DNA of 64,000 bases from contig NC_012870.2 in assembly GCF_000003195.3 (NCBI RefSeq), positions 22,188,501-22,252,500 of the forward strand. The letters are read 5' to 3'. The stretch is from Sorghum bicolor. Lineage: Eukaryota > Streptophyta > Magnoliopsida > Poales > Poaceae. The position numbers and the translations under genes were made by a program. Below the pieces are notes generated by a model, which saw only the letters and a program-made list of their open reading frames with translations, had not been told where the DNA came from and did not search any database. Positions 9,930-21,159 of the stretch are shown here, in pieces; the stretch's first letter is position 1; every line of letters begins with the position of its first letter.

Positions 9930-12900
9930 ATGGCGAAGAGCGACTCCAGGAGGAGGGCCGAACTGATGGCCAAGGAGTGGAAGAAGTCTCGCAGCACCAC
10001 AAAATCTCTTGGTGATCTCGTCGATATGGGGCTTCTGCACGGCGCAGAGCTCGGCGGCTGGAGGGCACCGGAGGGGGAGAGCTACCCCGACCCTCGCGCC
10101 GGTGAGATCGTCGTTTTTGAAGATTTCGTTAAGAGAGGCTTTGGTGTTCCTGTTCATCCTTTTCTTCAAGGTCTTCTTTTGTACTATGAGATCGGAATTT
10201 GCAATCTGCACCCGAACTCAATTCTCCTTATTTCCACCTTCATCCACCTGTGCGAGGCCTATGTTGGCATAGAGCCGCACTTCGATCTTTTCCGGTATCT
10301 TTTCTGCTTGAGGAAGAAGGGAGCAGTTGGAGGCTCCAAGGTTGCAGGTGGAGTATACCTCAACCTTCGTGATGGGATGAAGAATCGTTACCTGCACTGC
10401 CCATGGAACACTTCCTTGACCGAATGGTACAGGAAGTGGTTCTACGTCAGGGAGGAACCGGGCAGCTCCACGTTCTGCGACGTGGGATACATTCCCGAGA
10501 AGAGGACGAGCTGGACCGACCGCCCGGAGTACGACGGTCCAGTGGCGGATCTCATGAAGCTGATCGACTGGTCGCGCCTAGACGGGCTTGGCGTGGTCGG
10601 CAACTTCATTTGCCGCCGGGTGATGCCCTGCCAGAAGAGGGTGCACTCGGCGTACGAGTATGCCGGAAGCGCAGACCCGACCAGGATGCGGTCGGAGATC
10701 TTGGAGAAAGCGGAGGTACAACAGCTGCTGAACGAGCTGTTTAACTTCGCGGATGGGGGCTTCATCCGTGGCAGTGATCGGGTGCAAGCCTTCAAGTTAG
10801 GACGACCAGCACCAAAGGTATGTAGCAGATTCTGTTTGATCATTCGTATATCGTCTGCAGTTGACTCATCTCTGTTGCTTTTGCAGGTCGGTGATGTCGA
10901 CCGGTGCGCAGTGTATGTGTCACTGGCGCCGGGGATGGAAAATCCTGCGGGAGAGGTCCCGCCAGAGGAGGACGCTGCTCGGTGTACTCATTACACCAGC
11001 AGTGAGGAAGACCGAGCCCGCCACGTCCCGACCTCCGAGGAGAGGGTAGCGGGGAAAAGGCCATTGCCGGCAGATCCCTTGCCGACACCGGAGCTGCCGG
11101 CAGATCTACCGGCGGAGAGCAGCCAAGCACCGAAGCGTCGTCGGCTCGTGCGGATCGTCGACGACGACGACGAGGAGGAGGCTGCGCCGTCGTTGGTCCG
11201 ACGGCCTCGGAGCCGCCCAGACACTGCGCCGGTCGCCACTGATCGAGTGGCCAGCGGCGCCGCTGCCCCGCAAGTTGTCGAGATGGGGGCACAGGTGCCG
11301 ACCGGCCGGGCGAGGAGGAGGTTCACCGCGACCCACCGTCGGTCAGACCTGTAAGTGTTCGACTTACGTATTTTGGACTCCTCTTTTTTTTTAACTTTTG
11401 TTCCTGTAGTGCGGCATCGGATGTCGACCCTGGCCAAACTGCCGGCCAGGGAACGGGCGAGCCTGCCCGCGGTTCTGGGGATGCGGCCTCCCAGACCACA
11501 GAGCAGCCAACAGCTGCAGTCGCGCCTGGGAGCACCGAGGGGCTCCCGAGCGCGGCGCCGACTACAACAAGCAGCCCGACCAGGGCTGGAGAGGCTCCCC
11601 CAACTGACTCCTCAGAGAAGGGAAGATCTCCGACCGCTCCTCCTGCCGGGGGGAGTGAAGTCCCCCCGCCGCCCCGAGCAGGAGCCTCTTCGGCTGCGGG
11701 CTCCCCAGGTCTGGTCCAAGGGCCAGTGATGCCTGGGACCACCACCGGGGGTGACGCAGCACAGGAGGAGGAAACCCGGGCGGCCTCCGATGACGAGGTG
11801 GAAGAGATCGAGGGTCGTCCCCGTGATGGCCGCCAACACGTGTATGTGTGGCGCCAACGCGGGGATCACTTTATCGGGCATGAGGAGCTCACCGAGTCCG
11901 AAGAGGCCGCCAGGGTGGAGCGCGCAGCCAAGCGCCTCGTCGACGAAGTCAAGGTAATCGGCTTTTTGTGCTGCTGCGCATTCTTTTGCCTTGTCTTGCA
12001 TGGTCGTTATATGCTTGCTTTGTAGGACGTAATGAAAACGGCGAAGTACCGGAAACGGTCCTTTGACCAGATAGAAGGCGTCATGACCGAGAACAAGGCC
12101 CTTGCCGCGGAGGTAGACCGGTTGCGGGCGGAGGTCGGGGAGAAGGTGGTCGAGATGAGTGCCGAAAAGGAGCGTCGTCTCGACCTCGCTCGTCGTTTGG
12201 CCGACCAGTACCGGCTGCAAGAAGGTTAGTCACACGCTCCGAGCAGCTTCGCGTGCTTGTATAGTTTGCTTTGCTGACCAGTTTAGGATTCACGCAGACT
12301 TGGAGGAGGAGGTGGCGAGCCTCCGACAAGAGAAGGAGCAGCTCAGCCAACAGCTCGCCGGTGCGCTGGAGTCCGGGCGGCGAGCAGAAGAGGAATTGGG
12401 TCGAAAAGACCGGGAGCTATCTGGTAATGGGTGCCGCCTTGTTGGTTGCTGCCTGCCCCTTTATTTGTCTGGTATGCCGAAAGTAACGTTTCGTTTGTTT
12501 GCAGTGCTCAAGGTGAACACCAAAAAGCACCTGGATGACCTGATCAAGGACCGGGACTCCTGGAAGGTCAACTGTTGCAGGATCTGGAAAGGAGTGTCCC
12601 CGGTCCTGGACCTGATCAGTCCCGAGCTCCCGGAGAGCCAGCCCCGCGCGCCGCAGTTGACCCCGGTCGAGAAGGCGCAACGGGCGTGGGACTGGCTCCA
12701 GCAGTTTGTGAAGGACGCCGGGGAGTTTGCCGGCGCGCACGTCCTCAGCATGGTGCGCGCCCACTACCCCCTGGTCGACTTGAGCAGGCTGGAGAAGGGG
12801 TACCCGAAGGAAGTCGGCCCACAGGAAGCGGACGAACTTCGGGGTAGTCTGCTGGACTTGTCGTCGACAGTGATCGGCGACATCAATCTGTGCGGAACGG

Positions 12901-13079
12901 CCACTCCTCCAGACCAGCCGAGTTCAGATAGGTCGGCCAGGGAGTTGTCGGGCGCGTCCGGTTCGGGAGATGGGCGGTCGACGCCTGCGGTCTCGACCAG
13001 CCAGGCGCCGGTGGCCCCGACCCCTTCGTCCGGGCAGCAGGGCCAGGCGGGTGATCAGCCCGAGCAGCTAGGCCAATAA
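9930..13079 (+). CDS. Retrotransposon antisense gene (putative gypsy-type transposon domain), six exons
   Basis: Plus-strand gene inside a minus-strand retrotransposon. Exons 9930-10817, 10887-11350, 11410-11953, 12026-12224, 12298-12423 and 12505-13079 all have GT-AG borders with matching phases and give 931 residues with no stop. Exon 1 (residues about 1-296) resembles the plant 'putative gypsy type transposon' domain (Pfam Transposase_28), e.g. GFGVPVHPFLQGLLLYYEIG and NPNSI-like LHPNSILLISTFIHLCEAY. The middle is Pro/Ala/Glu-rich and disordered, followed by charged coiled-coil segments (residues about 530-740) and a low-complexity tail. AATAAA signals lie at 13076 and near 13151. Similar antisense genes are known in Tat-lineage elements (Grande, Retand), where their role is unknown. 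Exon borders are my reading and need cDNA. Confidence 0.85.
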
Positions 13080-13358
13080 AGTATTCTGTAGGAATAGACT
13101 AGTGTCTGCCCGTCAGGGTATTTATTGTAAACTTTGTATGTAAAGTTTGTAATAAAGTTTGCTTTTTGTCATGACTGTTGTTTTGAGCGCTGTAAGACTA
13201 TCTGAGTGACGTGTCACCGTATTTGTCTTGGTTGTCGCTAAGAGCATCCGTTGCAGGAGTTTTGCCGAGTGCTGTGTGTGACAAGGTATGGGCCAAAAAT
13301 AGAGAATTTCATTATCAGAAATTATAAGATACTTACAAAAGAAAGTCATAGAAAATCT

Positions 13359-16300
13359 TTATGGATAGAAACGTCGCAGTTTGTCGATGTGCCAAGAGTT
13401 AGGCACTCGTGTTCCGTCTGGGTATGCCAATCTGTAGGACGTAGGTCGTGTGACCTCGGTCACCACGAAGGGTCCTTCCCAGGGAGTGGATAGCTTGTGC
13501 ATTCCCTCCTGGCTTGTTTTCCATCGAAGCACCAGATCGCCGACCACGAAAGAACGGTCCTTGACATTCCTGTTGTAGTATCGCCTGACTGCTGCGAGAT
13601 ATTTTGCTGTTCGGAGACACGAAACTAAACGCTTTTCCTCCATGCAATTGATTTCGAGTCCTCTGGCGTTGTCGGCGGTCGCCTGGTCGAAGTGCTCGAT
13701 TCTAGGAGATCCGAAGTGTATGTCAGACGGCAAGACCGCCTCTGCACCGTACACCATGAAGTAGGGAGACACCCCTGTGTTTCGACTGGTCTGAGTTCGG
13801 AGGCCCCAGACCACTGCCGGCAATTCTTTCATCCATCGACCGGGTGCTCTGTCGTTTTCGGTGTACAACCTTTTCTTTAGGGCATCAACGATCATTCCGT
13901 TAGCACGTTCAACTTGACCGTTGGCACGTGGATGTGCCACTGACACATATTTTATGACTATGCCTCTGTCATCGCAGAAATCCCAAAAAGTGGTGCCAGT
14001 AAACTGAGTGCCCAGGTCGGTGATTATGCTGTTCGGGATGCCGAATCTGTGTATGATTTGATTGAGGAACTCCACAGCCTTCTCGGAGGTTGCCTTGACC
14101 AGGGGCATGTATTCAATCCACTTGGAGAACTTGTCGATTAACACGAAGACAAACTTGAAATTGCCCGGGGCTGGTTTAAATGGTCCGATCATGTCAAGCC
14201 CCCAGCAAGCAAAGGGCCAAGACGACGGGATGGTTTGAATTTCATGGGCAGGTACGTGGGTCCTCTTAGCGAAAAACTGACATCCTTCGCAATGCCGAAC
14301 CAGTTTTTCTGCGTCGCCGACCGCGGTTGGCCAATAAAAACCTGCTCGGAAAGCCTTTCCGACCAGCGTTCTAGATGCGGCGTGGTTGCCGCAGGATCCG
14401 GCGTGTATGTCCTCCAAGAGCTTGATACCATCATCTTGGGGTATGCACTTGAGCAGTACTTCGGAGCTTGCGTTTTTCCGCATGAGTTTTCCGTCGACCA
14501 GGATGTAGTTCTTTGATCGTCGGATGAGACGCTCGTTCTCTGTTTTGTCCTGAAAGCCTGTCCCGTCTGATATGTATTTGATGAACGGGATACGCCAGTC
14601 ACGCCCACCGGTTGTCGGAGTGGCGTCATCTATGAGCATTGCCTCGGTGGGTTGCTTGCCGACCAGGGGGGAGCTTACGCTCGGCTCATGGATGTCCTGG
14701 ACGAAAATACCCCGCGGGATTTGGGCCCGAGACGAGCCTAACTTTGACAACGCATCTGCTGCTTGCTTCTTATCCCGGACCACGTGGATGTACTCTATGC
14801 CATAGAAGTTAGTTTCCCATTTGCGAATTTCTTTGCAGTAGAGATCCATCTTCTCGTGGGTTGCGTCCCACTCCTTGTTGAGCTGGTTGATGACCAAAGC
14901 GGAGTCGCCGTAGACATAGAGGCGCTTGACCCCCAGTTCAACGGCTAGCCGTACGCCATGTAAGCATGCTTCGTATTCGGCGACATTGTTTGACGCCGGA
15001 AAAAGGATCCGAAGGACGTAGCGGAGTTTGTCCTTGTTGGGTGATACGAACAATATCCCAGCGCCTGCACCGTTGATGTTCAAGGACCCATCAAAGAACA
15101 TTGACCAGTGGTCTGAGACATCTGGAACGGAAGGCTCGTTGAGATCCGTCCATTCGGCAATGAAATCGACCAGGGCTTGAGACTTGACAGTGGTGCGACT
15201 CTGGAACTCTAGGGAAAATGGACATAATTCCATTGCCCATTTCACGATTCTGCCATTGGCGTCTTTGTTGCGCAGGATGTCCCCGAGAGGAAAGCTGGTT
15301 GTCACCAGGACTCGATGGCCGTCGAAGTAGTGCTTCAGCTTTCTTGACGTTATCAGGATGGCGTATATAAGCTTCTGTATTTGTGGGTACCTGGCCTTGG
15401 ATTCGTTTAAAACTTCGCTTATGAAGTAAACGGGTCTCTGGACCTTGAAGACGTGACCTGGTTCATCTCGCTCGACCACTATTGCCGTGGAAACAACCCT
15501 GTCGGTTGCAGCAATGTAAAGGAGTAGCTCTTCATTGGGCTGAGGCGCTGTGAGGACAGGCGGTGAAGTGAGGAAGGTCTTAAGCTGAGTGAACGCAGCG
15601 TCGGCTTCCTCTGTCCAAGAGAATTTTTCTGACGCTTTCAGTAGTTTGAAGAAAGGGAGGCCTTTTTCTCCCAGCCTTGAGATGAAACGACTGAGGGCGG
15701 CCATGCATCCGGTTAGCTTCTGAATATCCTTGACGTTCTTCGGTGGTCGCATGTCGAGTACGGCTTTGACTTTTGAAGGGTTTGGTCGTATGCCGTCGCG
15801 ACTGACAACGTTGCCGAGCAGTAGACCGGAAGGAACGCCGAAAATGCATTTCTTGGGGTTGAGCTTCCACTTGTACCTATTGAGTGCCTTGAAGGTTCGG
15901 TCTAAGTTGTCGATTAGGGTGCTCGCGTCCCTTGTTTTTACGACCACGTCGTCCACATAGGCCTCGACGAGGCCATCGCGAATCTCGTCGTGGAGGCATT
16001 GCTGGATGGCCCTTTGATAAGTGGCCCCGGCGTTTTTAAGTCCGAAAGACATGGTAGTGTAACAGTATGCGCCGAAGGGTGTGATGAAGGATGTTTTGAT
16101 CTGATCTTCTTCCTTTAGCGAGATCTGGTGATAACCAGAGTAGCAATCTAGAAAGGAGAGGAGTTCGCATCCGGCCGTTGAGTCGACCACCTCGTCGATG
16201 CGAGGAAGACCAAAAGGATCTTTAGGACAGTGTTTGTTGAGATCGGTGTAGTCAACGCACATTCTCCATTCATTATTCTTTTTGCGTACAAGAACCGGAT

Positions 16301-16511
16301 TGGCGAGCCAATCGGGATGATACACTTCTTTTATGAATCCGGCTGCTAGAAGCCGTGTTATTTCTGTCCTAATAGCCTCCTTTTTGTCACGAGCGAACCG
16401 TCGCAGTTTTTGCTTGATTGGTCTTGCGGTCTTCGAGACGTTTAAGGAGTGCTCGATCAGGTTTCGTGGGACACCGGGCATGTCTGCGGGTTTCCATGCG
16501 AAAACGCTCAC
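13359..16511 (-). CDS. pol: Ty3/gypsy Pol: reverse transcriptase, RNase H, integrase
   Basis: Intact 1050-residue frame. Reverse transcriptase occupies residues about 50-220 ([11 protein letters not shown], catalytic YVDDVVV). RNase H spans about 490-610 with Asp in FFDGSLN, Glu in NVAEYEAC and Asp in VYGDSAL. Integrase follows, with a zinc-binding H/C region (CGNHAAS, CEGCQFF) and a complete D-D-E set in [14 protein letters not shown] and NGQVERANG. Leu replaces the usual Asn next to the second Asp. The C-terminus ends [11 protein letters not shown]. The frame is the same as that of gag-protease upstream, separated only by one amber codon at 16545-16547, so the listed start is just the first possible one after the stop. 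Expression by read-through or as a separate product is undecided. Confidence 0.95.
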   Translation of the reverse strand: MSVFAWKPADMPGVPRNLIEHSLNVSKTARPIKQKLRRFARDKKEAIRTEITRLLAAGFIKEVYHPDWLANPVLVRKKNNEWRMCVDYTDLNKHCPKDPFGLPRIDEVVDSTAGCELLSFLDCYSGYHQISLKEEDQIKTSFITPFGAYCYTTMSFGLKNAGATYQRAIQQCLHDEIRDGLVEAYVDDVVVKTRDASTLIDNLDRTFKALNRYKWKLNPKKCIFGVPSGLLLGNVVSRDGIRPNPSKVKAVLDMRPPKNVKDIQKLTGCMAALSRFISRLGEKGLPFFKLLKASEKFSWTEEADAAFTQLKTFLTSPPVLTAPQPNEELLLYIAATDRVVSTAIVVERDEPGHVFKVQRPVYFISEVLNESKARYPQIQKLIYAILITSRKLKHYFDGHRVLVTTSFPLGDILRNKDANGRIVKWAMELCPFSLEFQSRTTVKSQALVDFIAEWTDLNEPSVPDVSDHWSMFFDGSLNINGAGAGILFVSPNKDKLRYVLRILFPASNNVAEYEACLHGVRLAVELGVKRLYVYGDSALVINQLNKEWDATHEKMDLYCKEIRKWETNFYGIEYIHVVRDKKQAADALSKLGSSRAQIPRGIFVQDIHEPSVSSPLVGKQPTEAMLIDDATPTTGGRDWRIPFIKYISDGTGFQDKTENERLIRRSKNYILVDGKLMRKNASSEVLLKCIPQDDGIKLLEDIHAGSCGNHAASRTLVGKAFRAGFYWPTAVGDAEKLVRHCEGCQFFAKRTHVPAHEIQTIPSSWPFACWGLDMIGPFKPAPGNFKFVFVLIDKFSKWIEYMPLVKATSEKAVEFLNQIIHRFGIPNSIITDLGTQFTGTTFWDFCDDRGIVIKYVSVAHPRANGQVERANGMIVDALKKRLYTENDRAPGRWMKELPAVVWGLRTQTSRNTGVSPYFMVYGAEAVLPSDIHFGSPRIEHFDQATADNARGLEINCMEEKRLVSCLRTAKYLAAVRRYYNRNVKDRSFVVGDLVLRWKTSQEGMHKLSTPWEGPFVVTEVTRPTSYRLAYPDGTRVPNSWHIDKLRRFYP

Positions 16512-16544
16512 GTTGTCCCTTAGAAACCTGACGAGCGCGTCTTC

Positions 16545-16547
16545 CTA
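16545..16547 (-). other. Single in-frame amber codon between gag-protease and pol
   Basis: The only barrier between gag-protease and pol is this TAG. The frame on both sides is identical and open, with no overlap and no slippery heptamer noticed. It is either a programmed read-through site or a single C-to-T change of a CAG codon. Confidence 0.9.
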
Positions 16548-19500
16548 TTTTGGATCCAGGTTAGCCCCGATGAGGGCTGTCTTCTCGGGGTTGCCTTCGA
16601 CCAGCTGCACTTCTTTGTGCTCCTTGGATTTCGAATTCTTTCTGGCTGTCTCCTGCTCAGGTAATCGGAGCTGGTCGGGAGGCAGCTGTGCGGCTTGGTT
16701 TGCTGTTTCCGCCATGCGGATTGAGAGGTCAATTGCCTCGGTGATCTTGAAGCTTTCTTCTTCGCAGGTGTACGCAGTGTAGACGTTGCCTCTGATGGTT
16801 AGGACACCCTTCTCCGTGGGCATCTTAAGGACTAGGTATGAGTAGTGCGGGACTGCCATGAACTTTGTCAGCGATGGGCGACCCAGTATGGCGTGGTAGG
16901 TCCCGTCGAAATCCGCGACTACGAAGTTGATGAACTCCGTCCGGAAGTGATCGGGTGTGCCGAATTGGACAGGCAATGTTATCTGTCCGAGGGGCACCGA
17001 ACTTTGACCTGGCAAAACCCCCCAGAATTGGGCGTCGTAAGGTTTTAGTTGTGCCGGTGATATCTTGAGGGCGGGGAGGCTGTTGCGGAAAAGGATGTCG
17101 ATGGAGCTTCCCCCGTCCACGAGCACGCGCTCGAATCTGATGCTATTGATGCAGGGATCAAGAATCAGTGGGAAACGTCCCGGCTCTGGGATAGCGGCCC
17201 ACTGGTCCTTCCTGCTGAACGAGATCTCCCTGTGGGACCAGGCGGGAAATTTCGGATCTGCGATCAGCCCGTCCGTGCTGTCTATGTTGAGGCAGGCTCT
17301 CTTTAACAGCTTTCTTTCTCGATTGGACTCAGTGGAGACCTTGCCCCCGAAAATGGAGTGGACCACGTCGGTGGGGCTAACGTATTGGTGTCGGGGGTCC
17401 CTGTCTTGGTCCTCAACCTCATCTTCGTGGTTGTGCCCGTCGCGTTTGTTATTTTTCTTGGCGGAGTCCTCTTGGGCGGCCCGCCGTGTATAGATACTTT
17501 TGAGGACGCGGCACTCTTCCATGGTATGGTTAGACTTTGGGTGTAGCTGGCACGGTCCCTTCAACGTTTTGTTGTAGTCGTCTTGGTAGTCCCGTCGTCC
17601 GTTGGGACGTTTGACCGTATTTACTTCGTGGTCGTATTCACGAGGGCGCTTTCCTCTGAAGTCGTCGCGGCTGTCGCGCCGCCAATCCCAACCCTCTCGG
17701 TGATCGCGGTTGTCGGAGCGGCGGTGATTTCTGTTGTCGTAGCGACCACGACCGTCATCTCGCCGAGAAGGCTGGTCGGGGCCTCTCGCGTCGTCTCGGA
17801 TTAGTTTTTCTGCGTCATCAGCATCGGCGTAATTTTTAGCCGTGGCGAGGAGCTCTGCTACCGTTGATGGGCGCTTACGCAACAACTTGTTCCTCAGCGC
17901 TTCATGAAAACGCAAGCCCTTGATAAAGGCTGATATGGCCTCGTCATGAGAAATCTTCGGGATTTTGAGGCGCATATCCGAGAATCGTCGGATGTAACCG
18001 CGCATAGGTTCATTCTTCCTGTCTCTTATCCTTTCAAGGTCATACTTGTTTCCGGGCTGCTCGCATGTGGCGATGAAGTTGTCGATGAAAGCCTGTCGTA
18101 ACTCTTCCCAAGAGTCGAAGGAGTCCTCGGGCAAGCCGAGAAGCCACTGATGACCAGCCTGGTCGAGGACTACGGGGAAGTAGTTAGCCATGACGTGCTC
18201 ATCTCCTGCCGCTGATCGGACGGCGATTTCATAGAGAGTGATCCAGTTCTCTGGATTTTCCTTGCCGTCGTATTTTTTAAGTTTTTCGAGCTTGAAATTG
18301 CGGGGCCACACGACCTGGCGGAGGTGTGAGGAGAACTGCCTTAGGCCCGGAGGACCGTGGGTCGCATCGTACTCGATGCGGCGCAGGTTTTCGTGGACTG
18401 CTCTCTCTGCGGCGCGCCTGTTGATGCGGTCCCGGGCATCTTTGGGAGGGATGTTGTGGCGGAGATCCCTGTGTTGATCTTCTTCTTCTTGGCCGCGTAC
18501 GCGGTTCTGCTGGCGGCGGCCATCGGCGTCCCGACCACCATCGTCGCGCCGTGAGTCCCCTCGACGGTTGTCGGGGGAGCGGCTGCGGTGACGCCTGCTG
18601 GGTGAGGCCCGGCTACGATCAGTCTGGTCGGAGGCGACTTCCGTATAAGAGACGTCCTGGACTCTCTTGAGCAGAGTGGCTGTCTGTCCCATTGCGGCGA
18701 TCAGGTGTGCTCGGATGCTGGTCCGGACTCCCTGGCACTCGGGGGTGTCAGGAAGCCGATCCAGGTTGGCCATGGCGACAGCCACGTTGGCGCTTGGCGT
18801 TTTGTAGACCGGCTGGTCCCCGACCATGTCAAAGGCATCGTTGAGGTTACTTGGTGGCATCTGTTGTTGCTCGTCCGCACGCCGTCGGGCGCGATCGGCG
18901 TTACGCTGTTCGCGGAGTTGCCTCTGGTCATCTGTTTCTCCGTCAACAGCTGGTTCGTCGGCGCTGACATTGAACACGATATCCCCTCGCCGGGGGGGGA
19001 ATATCGGGAATCGGTCGAAACCCGGAGGGTGTGAAGGAAAATCCAGGTCGTAGCCCTCGTCTTCGGTGTTTATAACCTCGGTGGGGACGGAGCCGGTGCT
19101 TGAGTTGGTGCTGGAAACCTGGCCGTCCCGTAGCGCTCGGATTGTCACCATGTTGACATGGTGGCGATTGTTCCTCGTCGGCGACCAGCCCGCTTTGCTG
19201 AAAACGGATTGGACATGCTGTGAGTAAACAGAGGCCGAGTTGTTCAGGCCGCGAGGATAGTCTTCCTTTTTGAGCTCGACGGATCGTCCTGAGGGGGTTG
19301 AGGTTATCGTCAGGGACGTTCCCAGCCGTTCGTGTGTGGCGACACGAGTTGGCCGACGGGATCGAGCAGCTTGGTCGGGTCGGCGCAGAACTCCATCTAT
19401 TAGTTGGGAGACTTCGAGTAGCTTGGAGTCAGCGCGATCGAGCGCTTGGAGGAGGTCCGAGCAGTCGATCTCCTTTCCCTTGTAGAGTGGGAATGGTGGT

Positions 19501-19673
19501 CGGGAGCTTGGTGCCGTCATGCGTGTGGTCGGAGACGGCGTGATCTCAGATTGGATCTGGATCTCTTTCGGAACCGTGGTCGCGAAGCCGCCGCTGCACG
19601 TCGTCCACGTGATCTGGCCGACGGTGAACGTGAGGCCTTCGGGCACGGCCGCGGAAGCTGGGATCGTGACCAT
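16545..19673 (-). CDS. gag: Ty3/gypsy Gag-protease polyprotein
   Basis: Start taken at ATG 19673, 49 bases inside the 5' LTR boundary; the frame itself is open back to the LTR. It encodes about 1042 residues. The N-terminal half is charged and disordered. The capsid core (Retrotrans_gag) runs from about FKLEKLKKYDGKENPENW to KNYADADDAEKLI, followed by an Arg/Asp-rich linker and a single knuckle-like CQLHPKSNHTMEEC. The retropepsin-like protease has the active-site variant VDGGSSIDIL and the flap/ILG motif AILGRPSL. The frame ends in TAG at 16545-16547 and continues in register into pol, where closely related elements usually read through with glutamine (recalled, not checked). Confidence 0.93.
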   Translation of the reverse strand: MVTIPASAAVPEGLTFTVGQITWTTCSGGFATTVPKEIQIQSEITPSPTTRMTAPSSRPPFPLYKGKEIDCSDLLQALDRADSKLLEVSQLIDGVLRRPDQAARSRRPTRVATHERLGTSLTITSTPSGRSVELKKEDYPRGLNNSASVYSQHVQSVFSKAGWSPTRNNRHHVNMVTIRALRDGQVSSTNSSTGSVPTEVINTEDEGYDLDFPSHPPGFDRFPIFPPRRGDIVFNVSADEPAVDGETDDQRQLREQRNADRARRRADEQQQMPPSNLNDAFDMVGDQPVYKTPSANVAVAMANLDRLPDTPECQGVRTSIRAHLIAAMGQTATLLKRVQDVSYTEVASDQTDRSRASPSRRHRSRSPDNRRGDSRRDDGGRDADGRRQQNRVRGQEEEDQHRDLRHNIPPKDARDRINRRAAERAVHENLRRIEYDATHGPPGLRQFSSHLRQVVWPRNFKLEKLKKYDGKENPENWITLYEIAVRSAAGDEHVMANYFPVVLDQAGHQWLLGLPEDSFDSWEELRQAFIDNFIATCEQPGNKYDLERIRDRKNEPMRGYIRRFSDMRLKIPKISHDEAISAFIKGLRFHEALRNKLLRKRPSTVAELLATAKNYADADDAEKLIRDDARGPDQPSRRDDGRGRYDNRNHRRSDNRDHREGWDWRRDSRDDFRGKRPREYDHEVNTVKRPNGRRDYQDDYNKTLKGPCQLHPKSNHTMEECRVLKSIYTRRAAQEDSAKKNNKRDGHNHEDEVEDQDRDPRHQYVSPTDVVHSIFGGKVSTESNRERKLLKRACLNIDSTDGLIADPKFPAWSHREISFSRKDQWAAIPEPGRFPLILDPCINSIRFERVLVDGGSSIDILFRNSLPALKISPAQLKPYDAQFWGVLPGQSSVPLGQITLPVQFGTPDHFRTEFINFVVADFDGTYHAILGRPSLTKFMAVPHYSYLVLKMPTEKGVLTIRGNVYTAYTCEEESFKITEAIDLSIRMAETANQAAQLPPDQLRLPEQETARKNSKSKEHKEVQLVEGNPEKTALIGANLDPK

Positions 19674-19702
19674 CTTGTTCGCCGGAAAAGTTGCACGCAC
19701 AC

Positions 19703-19720
19703 CCCCTACCTGGCGCGCCA
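19703..19720 (-). other. Putative primer-binding site of element A
   Basis: Two bases inside the 5' LTR the minus strand reads TGGCGCGCCAGGTAGGGG, beginning with the TGG expected to pair with a tRNA CCA end. Element N has the same site (7759-7776) with one change. I could not identify the tRNA from memory. Confidence 0.7.
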
Positions 19721-19721
19721 C

Positions 19722-20181
19722 TGTCGACGAAAGCTAGTCGGCAGTCTACCTTGGGGTATACCCACGGTAGTAGTTTATCGGTAGACGGTGCGCGAACTAC
19801 GAACTCGACGGTGACGCAAGACACGGACAAGCTTTTTATCCAGGTTCGGCCGCCGAGTTGGCGTAATACCTACGTCCTGCGTCTGGTTGTATTGATTTGT
19901 GCTGAGAGAATATGATATCCTAGGGGGGTCCCTTGCCCCTCCTTATATAGTCTGGAGGGCAGGGTTACAGATCTGGAAACTAATCCTAGTCGGTTACAAT
20001 TGCCATAGATAATTCGATATCAATTCCTATTCCAACCGGCTAGAATCCTGCTTGATCTCCACGTCTTGTTTCCTTGCGCGAAACTCCGAGCTGTCAGATC
20101 AAGCCTTGAACTCGTCTCGTAGTGGGCCAAGCTTCCTGGCTGAAGTCTAGCCGTAAGGGTATAGGGGTTTATACCCCCACA
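19722..20181 (-). repeat. 5' LTR of element A (460 bp)
   Basis: TGTCGACGAAAGC to TTTATACCCCCACA, followed by GTATA (20182-20186). It pairs with 8168-8627. Confidence 0.95.
19941..19950 (-). promoter_or_regulatory. LTR promoter TATA box of element A
   Basis: The minus strand reads CTATATAAGG within U3/R, in a C/G-rich context. The corresponding box in element N's LTR (near 5830 and 8010) reads ATATATAAGG. Confidence 0.65.
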
Positions 20182-20186
20182 GTATA

Positions 20187-20204
20187 GGGGTTTATACCCC
20201 CACA
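20187..20204 (-). repeat. Displaced 18-bp end of element N's 5' LTR
   Basis: GGGGTTTATACCCCCACA follows the GTATA target duplication and precedes TGACT, exactly completing the LTR cut at 8167. Confidence 0.93.
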
Positions 20205-20209
20205 TGACT

Positions 20210-20930
20210 GCCGTGAGCATTTTTTTCACGCGTCTGAATAACAGAGAATACAATCAAAACAACCAAGAATTGAGCTACAATTACTGCATACTTTCATGTT
20301 CCAAAACGGCAAAATCATTATCCCCACACAACATAATTTCATTGGCTAAAACAAAGATTAGTGCCTCTGTGCCTGAACAATAGTTATAACATAGTATTGC
20401 ATACATCCAGTTGAAAGCACACTTTCTCCATGTAGTGTCAGCGCATCCTCTCGATCTTAGCCATTTTTAGATGAGCTTATCCATCTTAACCATAGTATGC
20501 TTCTCTAGCTTTATTTGTTGTTGTGTGCTATAACAAGCTCATATTTGGACCCCTTATAAAAATCAACAACCACTCAACTCCTATTGTAAATTTTCTTACC
20601 TAAATTTAGAGAATTGCCGGTGCTCGCGATGAATAGGCGCCTCTTATTAGACTTTCTCTCCAATCGAAGATGCAAAGAAATCATGCCCCTTGGAAGTAGG
20701 TTTCTCCAACTTAACCTGCAAAAAAGACGGCAAAATCATGAGGAAAAATATCTCAGGCATACTGTAAATATATGTTTAATGTAATTGTGAAGAAAAATAT
20801 CTCTAGATGAGTAGAAAATTCCAACTCTCATACTACAACTATTAGTATCAAGGACTAAACTCGCTTGTGGTAATTGTTAATTCTTTTAGCTACTACCAAA
20901 AATAGAAAATACACCGATGCTCGAATGTCA
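20210..20930. other. Spacer, no gene seen
   Basis: AT-rich unique-looking DNA to the right of the nested retrotransposons. No coding frame, RNA gene or terminal inverted repeat was recognised. Confidence 0.5.
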
Positions 20931-20935
20931 GCTAA

Positions 20936-21159
20936 GGCTTTGTTTAGTTGATCCCAAAAACCAAAAACTTTTCAAGATTTCCTGTCACATCGAATCTTAC
21001 GGCATATGCATGAAGCATTAAATATAAATAAAAACAAAAACTAATTGCATAACGAGAATCTTTTAAGCCTAGTTACTTTACGTTAGACAATGTTTGTCAA
21101 ATAAAAATGAAAGTGTTGTAGTGTCGAAATCCAAAAACTTTTCAAAACTAAACAAGGCT
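20936..21159. mobile_element. Tourist-type MITE, target duplication TAA
   Basis: GGCTTTGTTTAG...CTAAACAAGGCT with TAA at 20933-20935 and 21160-21162. The family core (CATCGAATCTTACGGCATAT, AATCTTTTAAGCCTAGTTA) is clear. Confidence 0.88.

Larger units (their letters stand above)
8168..20181 (-). mobile_element. Autonomous Ty3/gypsy (Tat-lineage) element A, 12.0 kb, very young
   Basis: Complete minus-oriented LTR retrotransposon inside the 5' LTR of element N, with target duplication GTATA at 8163-8167 and 20182-20186. In its own orientation: 5' LTR 19722-20181, primer-binding site, gag-protease to 16545, pol to 13359, an opposite-strand gene (9930-13079), a 3' region with 70-bp repeats, and 3' LTR 8168-8627. 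The two 460-bp LTRs differ at a single position by eye (GGAGGCCAGG against GGAGGGCAGG), so insertion was recent. The antisense gene between pol and 3' LTR, the separate gag-pro and pol reading blocks, and the pol sequence ([22 protein letters not shown]) fit the Tat/Retand branch. I do not assign a family name. Confidence 0.95.
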
